From the NCBI RefSeq assembly GCF_900176255.2, contig NZ_FXEG02000003.1, positions 1,302,001-1,366,000 of the forward strand: DNA of 64,000 nucleotides, given 5' to 3'. Under the pieces are notes generated by a model, which searched no databases, was not told the origin of the DNA, and saw nothing but the letters and a program-made list of their open reading frames with translations. Source of the stretch: Mycobacterium ahvazicum (GTDB lineage: Bacteria; Actinomycetota; Actinomycetes; Mycobacteriales; Mycobacteriaceae). Positions 32,020 to 40,188 of this stretch are shown piece by piece. A program made the translations under genes and the position numbers. Position 1 is the first letter of the stretch, and every line of letters starts with the position of its first letter.

Positions 32020-33276
32020 TTAATCCAACCGCTCGGTCCGCAGCGACACGCCGGCAGCGGGCAGCCGGGTCAGCAGAACGTCACCCATCGCGGCCGCCGG
32101 AGTGAGCACACCGCGCAGGTCCGTGAGCTTGTCCCGGTCCAGTGCGAGGGCCAGGCCGCACTCCCCCAGCAACACCGCCGTCGCCTTGTATCCGGGGTCC
32201 CCCCGCTGCTCCATCCTCGCCACATACCGGGCACCACGGGTTGTGGTGGTGTAGGTCTCGAGCCGGTAGTAGCCGCGGTCACGCGCCTTTTCGCTCGGAC
32301 CGGTGCCGGGTTTGGGTGTGATGCGGTCCACCAGCGCGCCCGGCAGCAGCCGGAAGTAGCGACTGCCCAGTCCCAACGAGGCGTTGCCGATCCCGGCCAT
32401 GATCGCCGACGCCACCGGCGCGAGCGGCGACGAACCCAGGCTCATGTGCTCGGTGTAGCGGAACCGCCGGCCGTATGCCCAATCCTGTAATGCGTTGCTG
32501 CGGCGCACGATTCGGGTGTTAATCGACGACATCAGAAAACCGGCTGTCCATACTCCCGTCAGCTCGGGCGCGATATAGCGACCTCGCCGCCAGGGCAGAT
32601 CGGGCTGCCGCCCGAGTTCGGGTTCGGCGCCGCGATCAGTACTCAGCGTGTAGGGGTCGGCGATCAGGCTGCGGACACCCGGGTCACTGGACGCGGCTCG
32701 CAGCACGCCGACGAGCGACGCGACCGTCCCACCGGAGAACCCACCCATCAACGCGCGCATCACGAAGTTGGTGTCGCCGAGCTCGCCAGTGCCGTCGTCT
32801 TGTGCCGTCCGGTACAGCGCATAGACCGTCAGATCCGAAGGAACTGAATCGAATCCGCAGCAGTGCACGATGCGGGCGCCGTTGTCGGCGGCTTGCTTGT
32901 GATACAGGTCGATGGCCTCGCGGATGAACATCGGCTCGCCGGTCAGGTCCGCGTAGTCGGTGCCCGCCGCGGCGCAGGCAGCCACCAACGGCATTCCATA
33001 GCGGGCGTAGGGCCCGACCGTGGTGACGACGACCTGGGTGCGAGCGGCCATCTCGTCCAGGGTCGAGGGCGACGCCGCATCGGCGCTCAGCACCGGCCAG
33101 GACTGCGCGGTCTCCCCCAGGCTGTCGCGAACGGCGCGCACGCGATCTTCCGACCTGCCGGCCAAGGCGATCCGCGCACCGGCTCCGGCGCGTGCCAGGT
33201 ATTCGGCGGTGAGCTTCCCGACGAAGCCGGTCGCCCCGTACAGCACGATGTCGAATTCACGCCCCGATGCGGTCAT
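32020..33276 (-). CDS. Saccharopine dehydrogenase-like / trans-acting enoyl reductase family protein (Rv2449c-like)
   Basis: Protein of 418 residues with an N-terminal Rossmann motif (IVLYGATGFVGKLTAEYLA) and DLTGEPMFIREAIDLYH and CCGFDSVPSDL stretches typical of the family that includes the Rv2953 enoyl reductase. Relatives reduce polyketide-type double bonds in lipid synthesis or are unassigned. Substrate here is unknown. Same relative place as Rv2449c, which is 419 residues as I recall. Confidence 0.85.
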   Translation of the reverse strand: MTASGREFDIVLYGATGFVGKLTAEYLARAGAGARIALAGRSEDRVRAVRDSLGETAQSWPVLSADAASPSTLDEMAARTQVVVTTVGPYARYGMPLVAACAAAGTDYADLTGEPMFIREAIDLYHKQAADNGARIVHCCGFDSVPSDLTVYALYRTAQDDGTGELGDTNFVMRALMGGFSGGTVASLVGVLRAASSDPGVRSLIADPYTLSTDRGAEPELGRQPDLPWRRGRYIAPELTGVWTAGFLMSSINTRIVRRSNALQDWAYGRRFRYTEHMSLGSSPLAPVASAIMAGIGNASLGLGSRYFRLLPGALVDRITPKPGTGPSEKARDRGYYRLETYTTTTRGARYVARMEQRGDPGYKATAVLLGECGLALALDRDKLTDLRGVLTPAAAMGDVLLTRLPAAGVSLRTERLD

Positions 33277-33340
33277 CGTCGCGACGGTACCGGATCGACA
33301 TCGGCTGATCCGCGGCCGCGCGTACCCGCGGCTTCCTCAA

Positions 33341-33375
33341 CAGAAAATGCCGGGCACAAGGCCCGGCATTTTCTG
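33341..33375. terminator. Bidirectional-type hairpin terminator after rpfE
   Basis: CAGAAAATGCCGGGC (33341-33355), loop ACAAG, GCCCGGCATTTTCTG (33361-33375): a perfect 15 bp stem 12 bases after the rpfE stop. The A/T-rich stem base gives a short T stretch in both directions. Confidence 0.85.
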
Positions 33376-33387
33376 TGGTCGTTGAGG

Positions 33388-33828
33388 TCAGCCGCGACGG
33401 CCGCAGACCGGCCACGCGCCGATCCCCTGCGAGTGCAGCACGTTTTCGGCCACCCGGATCTGCTCCTCGCGGCTCGCGCCGGACGGGGAACCCGACCCAC
33501 CGTTGGCACGCCAGGTGCTCGGGGTGAACTGCAGGCCACCGGAGAAGCCGTTGCCGGTACTGATCCCCCAGTTGCCACCCGACTCGCACTGCGCGATGGC
33601 ATCCCAGTTCACGCTGTACGCCTTGAGGTCAAAGCCCACCGGCGCAGGCGGCGGGGCGTCCGGTGCCGGAGGCGGCGGAACGTCGAAGCCCACCGGCGCG
33701 GGCGCGCCGGGAGCCGGGGCGTCGGGAGCCGGCGGCGGGGGCACATCCGCGCTCGCGGTGGCGGACGGAAGCGTCACCAGCGAACCTGTGATAGCAGCGA
33801 GGATGAGCGTCTTACGGACGTTTTTCAA
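33388..33828 (-). CDS. rpfE: Resuscitation-promoting factor
   Basis: Secreted cell-wall lytic enzyme of 146 residues that helps dormant cells regrow. Signal peptide about 1-28 (KTLILAAITGSLVTLPSATASA). A Pro/Ala linker follows with the unit VGFD-VPPPPAPDAP repeated. The Rpf domain (about 72-146) holds the catalytic glutamate in IAQCESGGNW and GGLQFTPSTW, and ends VCGRR. The start appears to be TTG at 33828 with AAAGGA six bases upstream. It is shorter than the 172-residue M. tuberculosis RpfE because the linker is shorter. A structured leader lies upstream. Confidence 0.93.
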   Translation of the reverse strand: MKNVRKTLILAAITGSLVTLPSATASADVPPPPAPDAPAPGAPAPVGFDVPPPPAPDAPPPAPVGFDLKAYSVNWDAIAQCESGGNWGISTGNGFSGGLQFTPSTWRANGGSGSPSGASREEQIRVAENVLHSQGIGAWPVCGRRG

Positions 33829-33915
33829 AGCGTTCCTTTCGCGAGTGCGCGCGCCAAAGCAAACCCACGGATGGGTTTAGGTGGTTCGTGAAGTGGAAAT
33901 AGGTGCTCTGGACCA

Positions 33916-33989
33916 TGCCGTCTCGTTCCGGCACGACAGCGAGGGCAGGGTCTGCCCAGCAGGCACAAAGCCGCTGGCTGCCAGGCGGC
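33916..33989 (-). promoter_or_regulatory. Cluster of three hairpins in the rpfE leader
   Basis: Three stems in a row: TGCCG/CGGCA (33916-33920 with 33929-33933); GGGCAG-GGT-CTGCCC (33943-33957, perfect); GCCGC-TGG-CTG-CCA-G-GCGGC (33970-33989, one bulge). They lie 88 to 161 bases before the rpfE start. The compactness suggests a regulatory RNA leader; the known ydaO-type motifs are not visible. Confidence 0.5.
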
Positions 33990-34213
33990 GATAGCCGTCC
34001 GCAACCTCGCTCACACACGGGTATGTGGATTAAATTTTGTTTAACCCCTTTCGGGCTAAAAGGCACCGTATGGGACTAGGAAGCATTCGTCATATCCGAC
34101 ACGCCGATATCTCGGAACAATAACGAGCAGATCACGACGTGAACCGAGAATAATTTATGCAGGTCAGCGACGCCTTTTCTTCGCAAACTCCCAGGTCAAG
34201 ATCATGCCGTTTT

Positions 34214-34229
34214 CGTGACTCGAATCACG
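34214..34229. promoter_or_regulatory. Crp-like binding site upstream of rpfE
   Basis: CGTGA-CTCGAA-TCACG: GTGA-N6-TCAC matches the mycobacterial Crp (Rv3676) core with symmetric outer C/G in place of T/A. It is about 390 bases before the rpfE start. Confidence 0.5.
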
Positions 34230-34916
34230 CACATTTTGTGAGCTGGGCCACCCGTTTGCCAGACAGTCGAGGTATCAGCCGGTTCCGCTTGCCGGCAGCC
34301 GCGACCGAGATCGATCGGCCGGCACGAGAACATTGATCTTGATCGGTTCAGCTCGACTCGAATCACTCCAAAAAATATGCCGCTAGCAGCTGAAACATGC
34401 TCTTCCACAACGCCGTTGGTCGACGCAAGCGCGGGGCACCCAAACCACGGGCGTTAGCATCGCGTAAACATGTCTCGACAACCGTTTCAGTCGAGTTACG
34501 CAGTGCTTCAACGGCTTTAGCGAGAAATATGCCCAGCGACGCCGCAACGTCCGTCCGGCGCGTCGGCCGTCGCGCCTAAGGCCAGAAGGTGCGCGGCGCA
34601 CCCCCCGCATTTACACAAAGCAATTTGCTGGAGAAAATCTGCCTCGCTCCTTCAGCGGCCCACATGACCGTGCCGGTGACGACCCGGCCCCGCCGGCGGG
34701 CTGAGCAGTGCTCGAAAACTATTGTGGCACAACGTGATCCGCTGCTGATGGAATCGCCCTGATTCCGGCACATGCGGCAATAACGCGCCGACCAGCCGGA
34801 TATTCCCTGCATTTGAATCGCAAACAAGGATGAACGAACGGTTAACTGATCGCGCATTTAAGCGATTTCTTTATCGCGATAAATCCAGATGAAACCGAAT
34901 AACTAATCTCAAGAAT

Positions 34917-34930
34917 GGCGAAAACTCGCC
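34917..34930 (-). terminator. Small hairpin after mobA
   Basis: GGCGA (34917-34921), loop AAAC, TCGCC (34926-34930), eight bases after the mobA stop. A short stem with no real T-run, so termination is only possible. Confidence 0.35.
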
Positions 34931-34938
34931 GGGGCGCG

Positions 34939-35532
34939 TCAGGCGCCGGGAAGGACCAGGGCGCGCAACTCGGCGTCGGTATTGACGTTGGTCAACGCAC
35001 GTGAATCCGGCAGCACGATCTGCTGGGCGTCGGACGCGTCGATCAGCGCGCTCATCCTGCGCTCCCCGGTGGCCACCAGTGCATCGATGCGGTCGGCCAG
35101 AACGGTGCGGTACACCGCGGCCAGGAAGTGGCTGCGGCCGTCCCAAGGCACGATCACTTCGGCGTTGGTCTTGGTGGCGAGGGCCATCAGCTCGTCGATC
35201 AATTCCGGTGTCAGCAGCGGCATGTCGACCGCGCAGACGAAGGCGAACTGGGCACCCGCCGCCGCGGCGGCGCGCAGTCCTCGCCCGGTTGCGGGCAGCG
35301 GCCCCAACCCCTGGATCTCGTCACGGATGACATGCGCCGCTAGCTTAGGCAGCGGCTGGCCCGGCGCTGCGACGACGAATACCGGCTCACAGCGCTGCGC
35401 CACGACACCGACGACATACTCGGCCATCGTGGCGGCTCCGCCGGGACCCGGCAGGGTGGCCTTATCGCGGCCCATGCGCCGCGATTCGCCCCCGGCGAGT
35501 ACTACTGCGGCCAATGACACTGCATCGGACAC
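34939..35532 (-). CDS. mobA: Molybdenum cofactor guanylyltransferase
   Basis: Enzyme of 197 residues that attaches GMP to molybdopterin. The nucleotide-binding signature LAGGESRRMGRDKA lies at residues 13-26, DEIQGLGPL near 72 and CAVDMPLL near 100. It follows korB by 12 bases and is transcribed in the same direction. Confidence 0.92.
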   Translation of the reverse strand: MSDAVSLAAVVLAGGESRRMGRDKATLPGPGGAATMAEYVVGVVAQRCEPVFVVAAPGQPLPKLAAHVIRDEIQGLGPLPATGRGLRAAAAAGAQFAFVCAVDMPLLTPELIDELMALATKTNAEVIVPWDGRSHFLAAVYRTVLADRIDALVATGERRMSALIDASDAQQIVLPDSRALTNVNTDAELRALVLPGA

Positions 35533-35544
35533 GAGCGCAGCCCC

Positions 35545-36639
35545 TTAGTCGACGGTCCAGGTGTCACGCCCGCGCAGGAGAGACTGCAGCGCGGCCGCGT
35601 CGTACGCGGTGGCGGCCCGGGCCGCGGCGACCTGAGCGCGGGCCGCGTCGTCGTAGGTGGGCCGCGAGACATCCCGGAAGATGCCCAGCACGGTGTGATC
35701 GAGGTTCTGGTCCGACAGCCGCGACAGCGCGAACGCGTAGGCCGGGTCGTCGGTGTGCGCGTCGTGCTTGACGATCTCCTCGACGGCCACATCGGCGGTC
35801 TTGGCGGCCTCGAGACTGAAGCCCGATTTCACCACGCAGTATTCGCCATTGGCGCCGAACACAATTGGCTCGCCGTGACGCACGTTGATCACGCGGTCCT
35901 CGGCTCCTTCTTTACGCAGCGCGTCGAACGATCCGTCGTTGAAGATCGGGCAGTCCTGCAGGATCTCGACCACCGCGGCACCGCGGTGCTCTGCGGCACC
36001 GCGCAACACCTCGGTCAGCCCGGCGCGGTCGGAGTCCAGCGCCCGACCGACGAAGGTCGCCTCGGCGCCCAGTGCCAGCGACACCGGGTTGAACGGGTGA
36101 TCCAGGGAACCCATCGGCGTCGACTTGGTGATCTTGCCGACCTCGGACGTCGGTGAGTACTGGCCCTTGGTCAACCCGTAGATCCGGTTGTTGAACAGCA
36201 GGATGGTGATGTTGACGTTGCGGCGCAGCGCGTGGATCAGGTGGTTGCCGCCGATCGACAGCGCGTCGCCGTCGCCGGTGACAACCCAGACCGACAGGTC
36301 CTCGCGGGAAAGCGCCAGGCCGGTCGCGATCGCCGGCGCGCGGCCGTGGATCGAGTGGAACCCGTAGGTCTCGAGGTAGTAGGGGAAGCGGCTCGAGCAG
36401 CCGATACCGCTGATGAACACGATGTTCTCGCGGCGCAGGCCGAGGTCCGGCAGGAAGTTGCGGATCGTGTTGAGGATGACGTAGTCACCGCAGCCCGGGC
36501 ACCAGCGGACCTCTTGGTCACTGGTGAAGTCCTTGCCCTTCTGCGGCTGATCGGTGGTGGGCACACCATCGTTCTTCTTCAACCTCGGAGTCAAGCCGAG
36601 GTCGGTGCCCGCCAGGTCGCCGCTGATCGCGTTAGTCAC
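35545..36639 (-). CDS. korB: 2-oxoglutarate:ferredoxin oxidoreductase, beta subunit
   Basis: Thiamine-diphosphate subunit of 364 residues of the KorAB complex that oxidises 2-oxoglutarate with ferredoxin, bypassing the NAD-linked dehydrogenase. WCPGCGDYVIL (cluster-binding region), GIGCSSRFPYY, and GDGDALSIGGNHLIHALRRN with FNNRIYGLTKGQ form the TPP/metal site. The gene follows korA with a 73-base gap. Confidence 0.95.
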   Translation of the reverse strand: MTNAISGDLAGTDLGLTPRLKKNDGVPTTDQPQKGKDFTSDQEVRWCPGCGDYVILNTIRNFLPDLGLRRENIVFISGIGCSSRFPYYLETYGFHSIHGRAPAIATGLALSREDLSVWVVTGDGDALSIGGNHLIHALRRNVNITILLFNNRIYGLTKGQYSPTSEVGKITKSTPMGSLDHPFNPVSLALGAEATFVGRALDSDRAGLTEVLRGAAEHRGAAVVEILQDCPIFNDGSFDALRKEGAEDRVINVRHGEPIVFGANGEYCVVKSGFSLEAAKTADVAVEEIVKHDAHTDDPAYAFALSRLSDQNLDHTVLGIFRDVSRPTYDDAARAQVAAARAATAYDAAALQSLLRGRDTWTVD

Positions 36640-36712
36640 GAGCGCCGCTCCTCCCCATCGCTTTGTCCCCCGCCAGCGGGAGGTAGCCCCACTGCATCGT
36701 CGCCGTCACGCG

Positions 36713-38683
36713 TCATGCGTTAGCTCCAACCGTTGCTGCCGCCATTCTGGCGACCATCGCTTTGTCTTGCTCGATCTCGGCCAGGGTCCCGGCCAGGGCC
36801 GCGCGGATGAGCCGTCCGACCTCGTCGGCGAGGAAGGCAACGCCTTGCACCTTGGTGACCGACTGCACGTCGACCAGGTACTTGGCGCGCAGCAGCATTG
36901 CCAGCTGCCCCAAGTTCATCTCCGGTGCCACCACCCTCGGGTACCGACGCAGCACGTCGCCGAGGTTGGCGGGAAACGGATTGAGATAACGCAGGTGGGC
37001 GTGGGCGACCTTGATGCCCTTGCGCCGCGCGCGCCGGCAGGCTTCACCGATCGGGCCGTACGAGCTGCCCCAGCCGATCAGCAACAGCTCGGCATCCCCG
37101 GTCGGGTCGTCGACTTCCAGGTCGGGCACCGAGATCCCGTCGATCTTGGCCTGGCGCAGCCGAACCATCAAGTCGTGGTTGACCGGCTCGTAAGAGATTG
37201 CGCCCGAACCGTTTGCGGCCTCCAGGCCGCCGATCCGGTGCTCCAGACCCGGCGTGCCCGGAACGGCGAACTGGCGGGCCAGCGTCTCCGGGTCCCGCGC
37301 GTAAGGCTGGAAGGGCTCGTCGGGCTTGGCGAAGTTGTGCGTGATCGGCTTCAGCGTCGAGACGTCCGGGATCTTCCACGGCTCCGAGCCGTTGGCGATC
37401 GCGCCGTCGGACAACAGGATCACCGGCGTGTGGTAGGACACCGCGATGCGCACCGCCTCCAGGGCGGTCTCGAAGCAGTCGGACGGCGACCGCGGCGCCA
37501 GCACCGCCACCGGTGACTCGCCGTTACGGCCATAGAGCGCCTGCAGCAGGTCGGCCTGCTCGGTCTTGGTGGGCAGGCCGGTCGAGGGTCCGCCTCGCTG
37601 CACGTCGATGACCAGCAGCGGCAGTTCGGTCATCACGGCCAGGCCGAGTGCCTCGGATTTCAGCGAGATACCCGGCCCGGAGGTGCTGGTCACGCCCAGC
37701 GCGCCGCCATACGAAGCCCCGATCGCGGCGCAGATGCCGCCGATCTCGTCTTCGGCCTGGAAGGTGATCACGTTGAAGTTCTTGTGCCTGGACAGCTCGT
37801 GCAGGATGTCCGACGCCGGCGTGATCGGGTAGCTGCCGAGCACGACCTGAATGCCGGACAGCTGGCCGGCCGCCACGATGCCGTAGGCCAGCGCGGTGTT
37901 GCCGGAGATCTGACGGTATTCGCCGGTGGGCAGGGTCGCCCGGGACACCTCATACGTGGTGCCGAAGGCCTCGGTGGTCTCGCCGTAGTTCCAGCCTGCC
38001 TTGAGCGCGAGCACATTGGCCTCGGCGACGTCGGGCTTGCGGACGAACTTCTCCCTGATGAAGTTCTCGCTGGTCTGGATCGGTCGCCCGTACATCCACG
38101 ACAACAGGCCGAGCGCGAACATGTTCTTGGCGCGCTGTCCGTCTTTCTTGGACGCGCCGATCGCCTCGACGGCGCCGAGCGTCAGCGTGGTCATCGCGAC
38201 GGAGTGCACCACATAGTCGGACAGCTCGTCGGTCTCCAACGGGTTTGCTACGTAACCGACCTTGGTCAGGTTTCGCTTGGTGAATTCGTCGGAGTTCGCG
38301 ATCACCATTCCGCCGCGCGGCAGGTCGCCGATGTTGGCCTTCAGCGCGGCCGGGTTCATCGCGACGAGCACGTCGGGCCGGTCGCCGGCGGTCAAGATGT
38401 CGTAGTCGGCGATTTGAATCTGGAATGACGAGACCCCGGGCAATGTGCCTGCGGGGGCGCGGATCTCGGCGGGATAGTTCGGCTGGGTCGCGAGGTCATT
38501 GCCGAACAGCGCGGCCTCCGAGGTGAACCGGTCACCGGTTAGCTGCATACCGTCGCCGGAATCGCCGGCGAATCGGATGACGACCTGTTCCAGGCGTTGA
38601 CGGTCCGACCCGACAAGAGGGGCCCCGCCATGAGAATCTGACCCGGCTCCACTGCCGTTCGGATCCACGTCTCCGCCTTCCAT
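36713..38683 (-). CDS. korA: 2-oxoglutarate:ferredoxin oxidoreductase, alpha subunit
   Basis: Fused gamma-alpha subunit of 656 residues. The N-terminal gamma part (IRFAGDSGDGMQLTGDRF, about 33-50) is followed by the alpha pyrimidine-binding part (SYPITPASDILHEL, FQAEDEIG, TSGPGISLKSEALG). Partner of KorB. The start shown is at 38683; the first 30 residues are Gly/Asp/Ser-rich. The 256-base region upstream has an inverted repeat. Confidence 0.95.
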   Translation of the reverse strand: MEGGDVDPNGSGAGSDSHGGAPLVGSDRQRLEQVVIRFAGDSGDGMQLTGDRFTSEAALFGNDLATQPNYPAEIRAPAGTLPGVSSFQIQIADYDILTAGDRPDVLVAMNPAALKANIGDLPRGGMVIANSDEFTKRNLTKVGYVANPLETDELSDYVVHSVAMTTLTLGAVEAIGASKKDGQRAKNMFALGLLSWMYGRPIQTSENFIREKFVRKPDVAEANVLALKAGWNYGETTEAFGTTYEVSRATLPTGEYRQISGNTALAYGIVAAGQLSGIQVVLGSYPITPASDILHELSRHKNFNVITFQAEDEIGGICAAIGASYGGALGVTSTSGPGISLKSEALGLAVMTELPLLVIDVQRGGPSTGLPTKTEQADLLQALYGRNGESPVAVLAPRSPSDCFETALEAVRIAVSYHTPVILLSDGAIANGSEPWKIPDVSTLKPITHNFAKPDEPFQPYARDPETLARQFAVPGTPGLEHRIGGLEAANGSGAISYEPVNHDLMVRLRQAKIDGISVPDLEVDDPTGDAELLLIGWGSSYGPIGEACRRARRKGIKVAHAHLRYLNPFPANLGDVLRRYPRVVAPEMNLGQLAMLLRAKYLVDVQSVTKVQGVAFLADEVGRLIRAALAGTLAEIEQDKAMVARMAAATVGANA

Positions 38684-38801
38684 TTGTTAACCGGACAGGC
38701 ACACTGCCGAAGTTTCAGGTTACGCGCCGTCAAAGTGAGTCCCACGCACTTAGGGTTGTATGAGACTCGTAGTACCAATTATTGCACTGGTTTTCGTGTC
38801 A

Positions 38802-38815
38802 CAAGGACATCCTTG
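38802..38815. promoter_or_regulatory. Inverted repeat upstream of korAB
   Basis: CAAGGA-CA-TCCTTG, about 120 bases before korA in an AT-richer stretch (38740-38880) that probably holds the korAB promoter. Could be an operator; it could also be chance. Confidence 0.3.
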
Positions 38816-38939
38816 GCTACGCGTACTTACCAATATCTTAAGCAAAACACGTAGTCAGCAAGGGCTACCGACGAGTACGACACAAAACTGTGGTCTTGGT
38901 CACGTCGTCGCCAATGCGTTTGTCTGCCGTAATCGATCG

Positions 38940-40097
38940 TTATCCGGCATGTTGTTCACGCACCGCCGTCTCCGGCATCGCGAGCAGATACAGCACGAAA
39001 CCCGCACCGGCGAGGCCGCCCAGAGCCAAGAAGGCGACGTTGTAGCCGGCCGCGACCACGATGGCGCCCGCGGCGTAGTTCGACACCGCGGCACCCAATC
39101 CGGTCGCCGCTGTGATCGCTCCCAGGCTGAGGTTGAATCGGCCCGTCCCATGGGTCACGTCTTGCACGACGAGAGGAAACAGCGCCCCGAAAATGCCGGC
39201 ACCCACCCCGTCCAGTAGCTGTACGCCGACCAACCAATACGAATTGCCCGACAGCGGGTAGAGAAAGCCGCGAGCCGTCAGAATCGCGAATCCGAATAAA
39301 AAGATCGGCTTTCGTCCCCAGGAGTCGGCCTTGGCGCCGGCCAAATAGGCAACCGGCACCATCACCACTTGCGCCGCGACGATGCAGAGAGCCATCAGCG
39401 CGGTCCCGACTTGCTTGTTATGCAGCGCGAGCAACTGGCCGACCAGCGGCAGCATCGCGGCGTTCGCAAAATGAAACGCGACAACCGAGGCGGCGAAGAT
39501 CATCAGCCTGCGGTTGTGCCACAGCACGCTCAGGTGTGAGGGCTCGGTGTGCTGCGCGCCGGGCACGTGATCCATGCCCCGGGCGACGTCATGGTCGATG
39601 GCATCGCGCGGGATACCCAGGGTCGCGGCGATGCTGGCCGCCGCCATCACGGCAAGCACCCAGAAGACCACCGCCGGACCGAAGAAATAGGCCAGCCCCC
39701 CGGTAATGGCTGCGGCCGTGGCGTTTCCGGCATGGTTGAACGACTCGTTGCGGCCGATTCGGCGCGAGAACCATCTCGGCCCGACGATGCCCAGGGTGAT
39801 CGCGGCCAGCGCCGGCGCGAATACCGAGCCGGCGATTCCGGCCAGCACCTGCAGCACCGAGATCGAGTAGAAGCCGGGAAACATCGGCATCGCCAGCGAC
39901 GCGACCGTGACTGTCGAGGCACCGGCGATGATCAGGGCTCGCTTGGCGGTGGTGTTGTCGACCAGCGCGCCCACCGGTGCCTGCGCAAGAATGCCGCCGA
40001 CACCGCCGATCGCCATGACGAAGCCGATCGACTCCTGGTCCCAGTGGTGGGTCAGCAGCAGGTAGATCGAGAGATAGGGCCCCAGCCCGTCGCGCAC
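38940..40097 (-). CDS. MFS transporter (Rv2456c-like), start uncertain
   Basis: Major facilitator with about 12 helices and 385 residues from the GTG at 40097. The coding frame continues 29 codons further to a TAG at 40185-40187, and the extra residues (LDLLNFLLADVRDGLGPYL, half before and half after the GTG) look like part of helix 1. No ATG, GTG or TTG exists in those 29 codons. The real start may be a CTG (for example 16 or 20 codons after the TAG), or the start codon has been lost. Substrate unknown. clpX ends just upstream. Confidence 0.8.
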   Translation of the reverse strand: MRDGLGPYLSIYLLLTHHWDQESIGFVMAIGGVGGILAQAPVGALVDNTTAKRALIIAGASTVTVASLAMPMFPGFYSISVLQVLAGIAGSVFAPALAAITLGIVGPRWFSRRIGRNESFNHAGNATAAAITGGLAYFFGPAVVFWVLAVMAAASIAATLGIPRDAIDHDVARGMDHVPGAQHTEPSHLSVLWHNRRLMIFAASVVAFHFANAAMLPLVGQLLALHNKQVGTALMALCIVAAQVVMVPVAYLAGAKADSWGRKPIFLFGFAILTARGFLYPLSGNSYWLVGVQLLDGVGAGIFGALFPLVVQDVTHGTGRFNLSLGAITAATGLGAAVSNYAAGAIVVAAGYNVAFLALGGLAGAGFVLYLLAMPETAVREQHAG

Positions 40098-40188
40098 GTC
40101 GGCCAGCAGGAAATTCAGCAGGTCCAGCGGACGAGCCAGTCGGCGCGGAACTGCGTCGCTGGACGGAACGGGCGTGCCCGAGTCCTAG

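Larger units (their letters stand above)
33829..34938. other. Long intergenic region between rpfE and mobA
   Basis: About 1.1 kb without a convincing gene. M. tuberculosis has two small hypothetical genes here (Rv2451, Rv2452c); I see no equivalent. Contents from left: the rpfE leader hairpins, an AT-rich patch (34020-34160), a Crp-like site (34214-34229), a palindrome TTTATCGCGATAAA (34870-34883) and a small stem after mobA (34917-34930). Short open frames here lack ribosome sites and have poor codon use. Confidence 0.6.

Noticed and set aside
33812..34066. 84-codon frame upstream of rpfE
   Set aside because: Overlaps the rpfE start and the hairpins, has no ribosome site or family.
33829..34070. 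ydaO-type c-di-AMP riboswitch before rpfE
   Set aside because: The expected conserved blocks (such as CCGTCAGCTAAC and GGGGTGAATC types) are not present.
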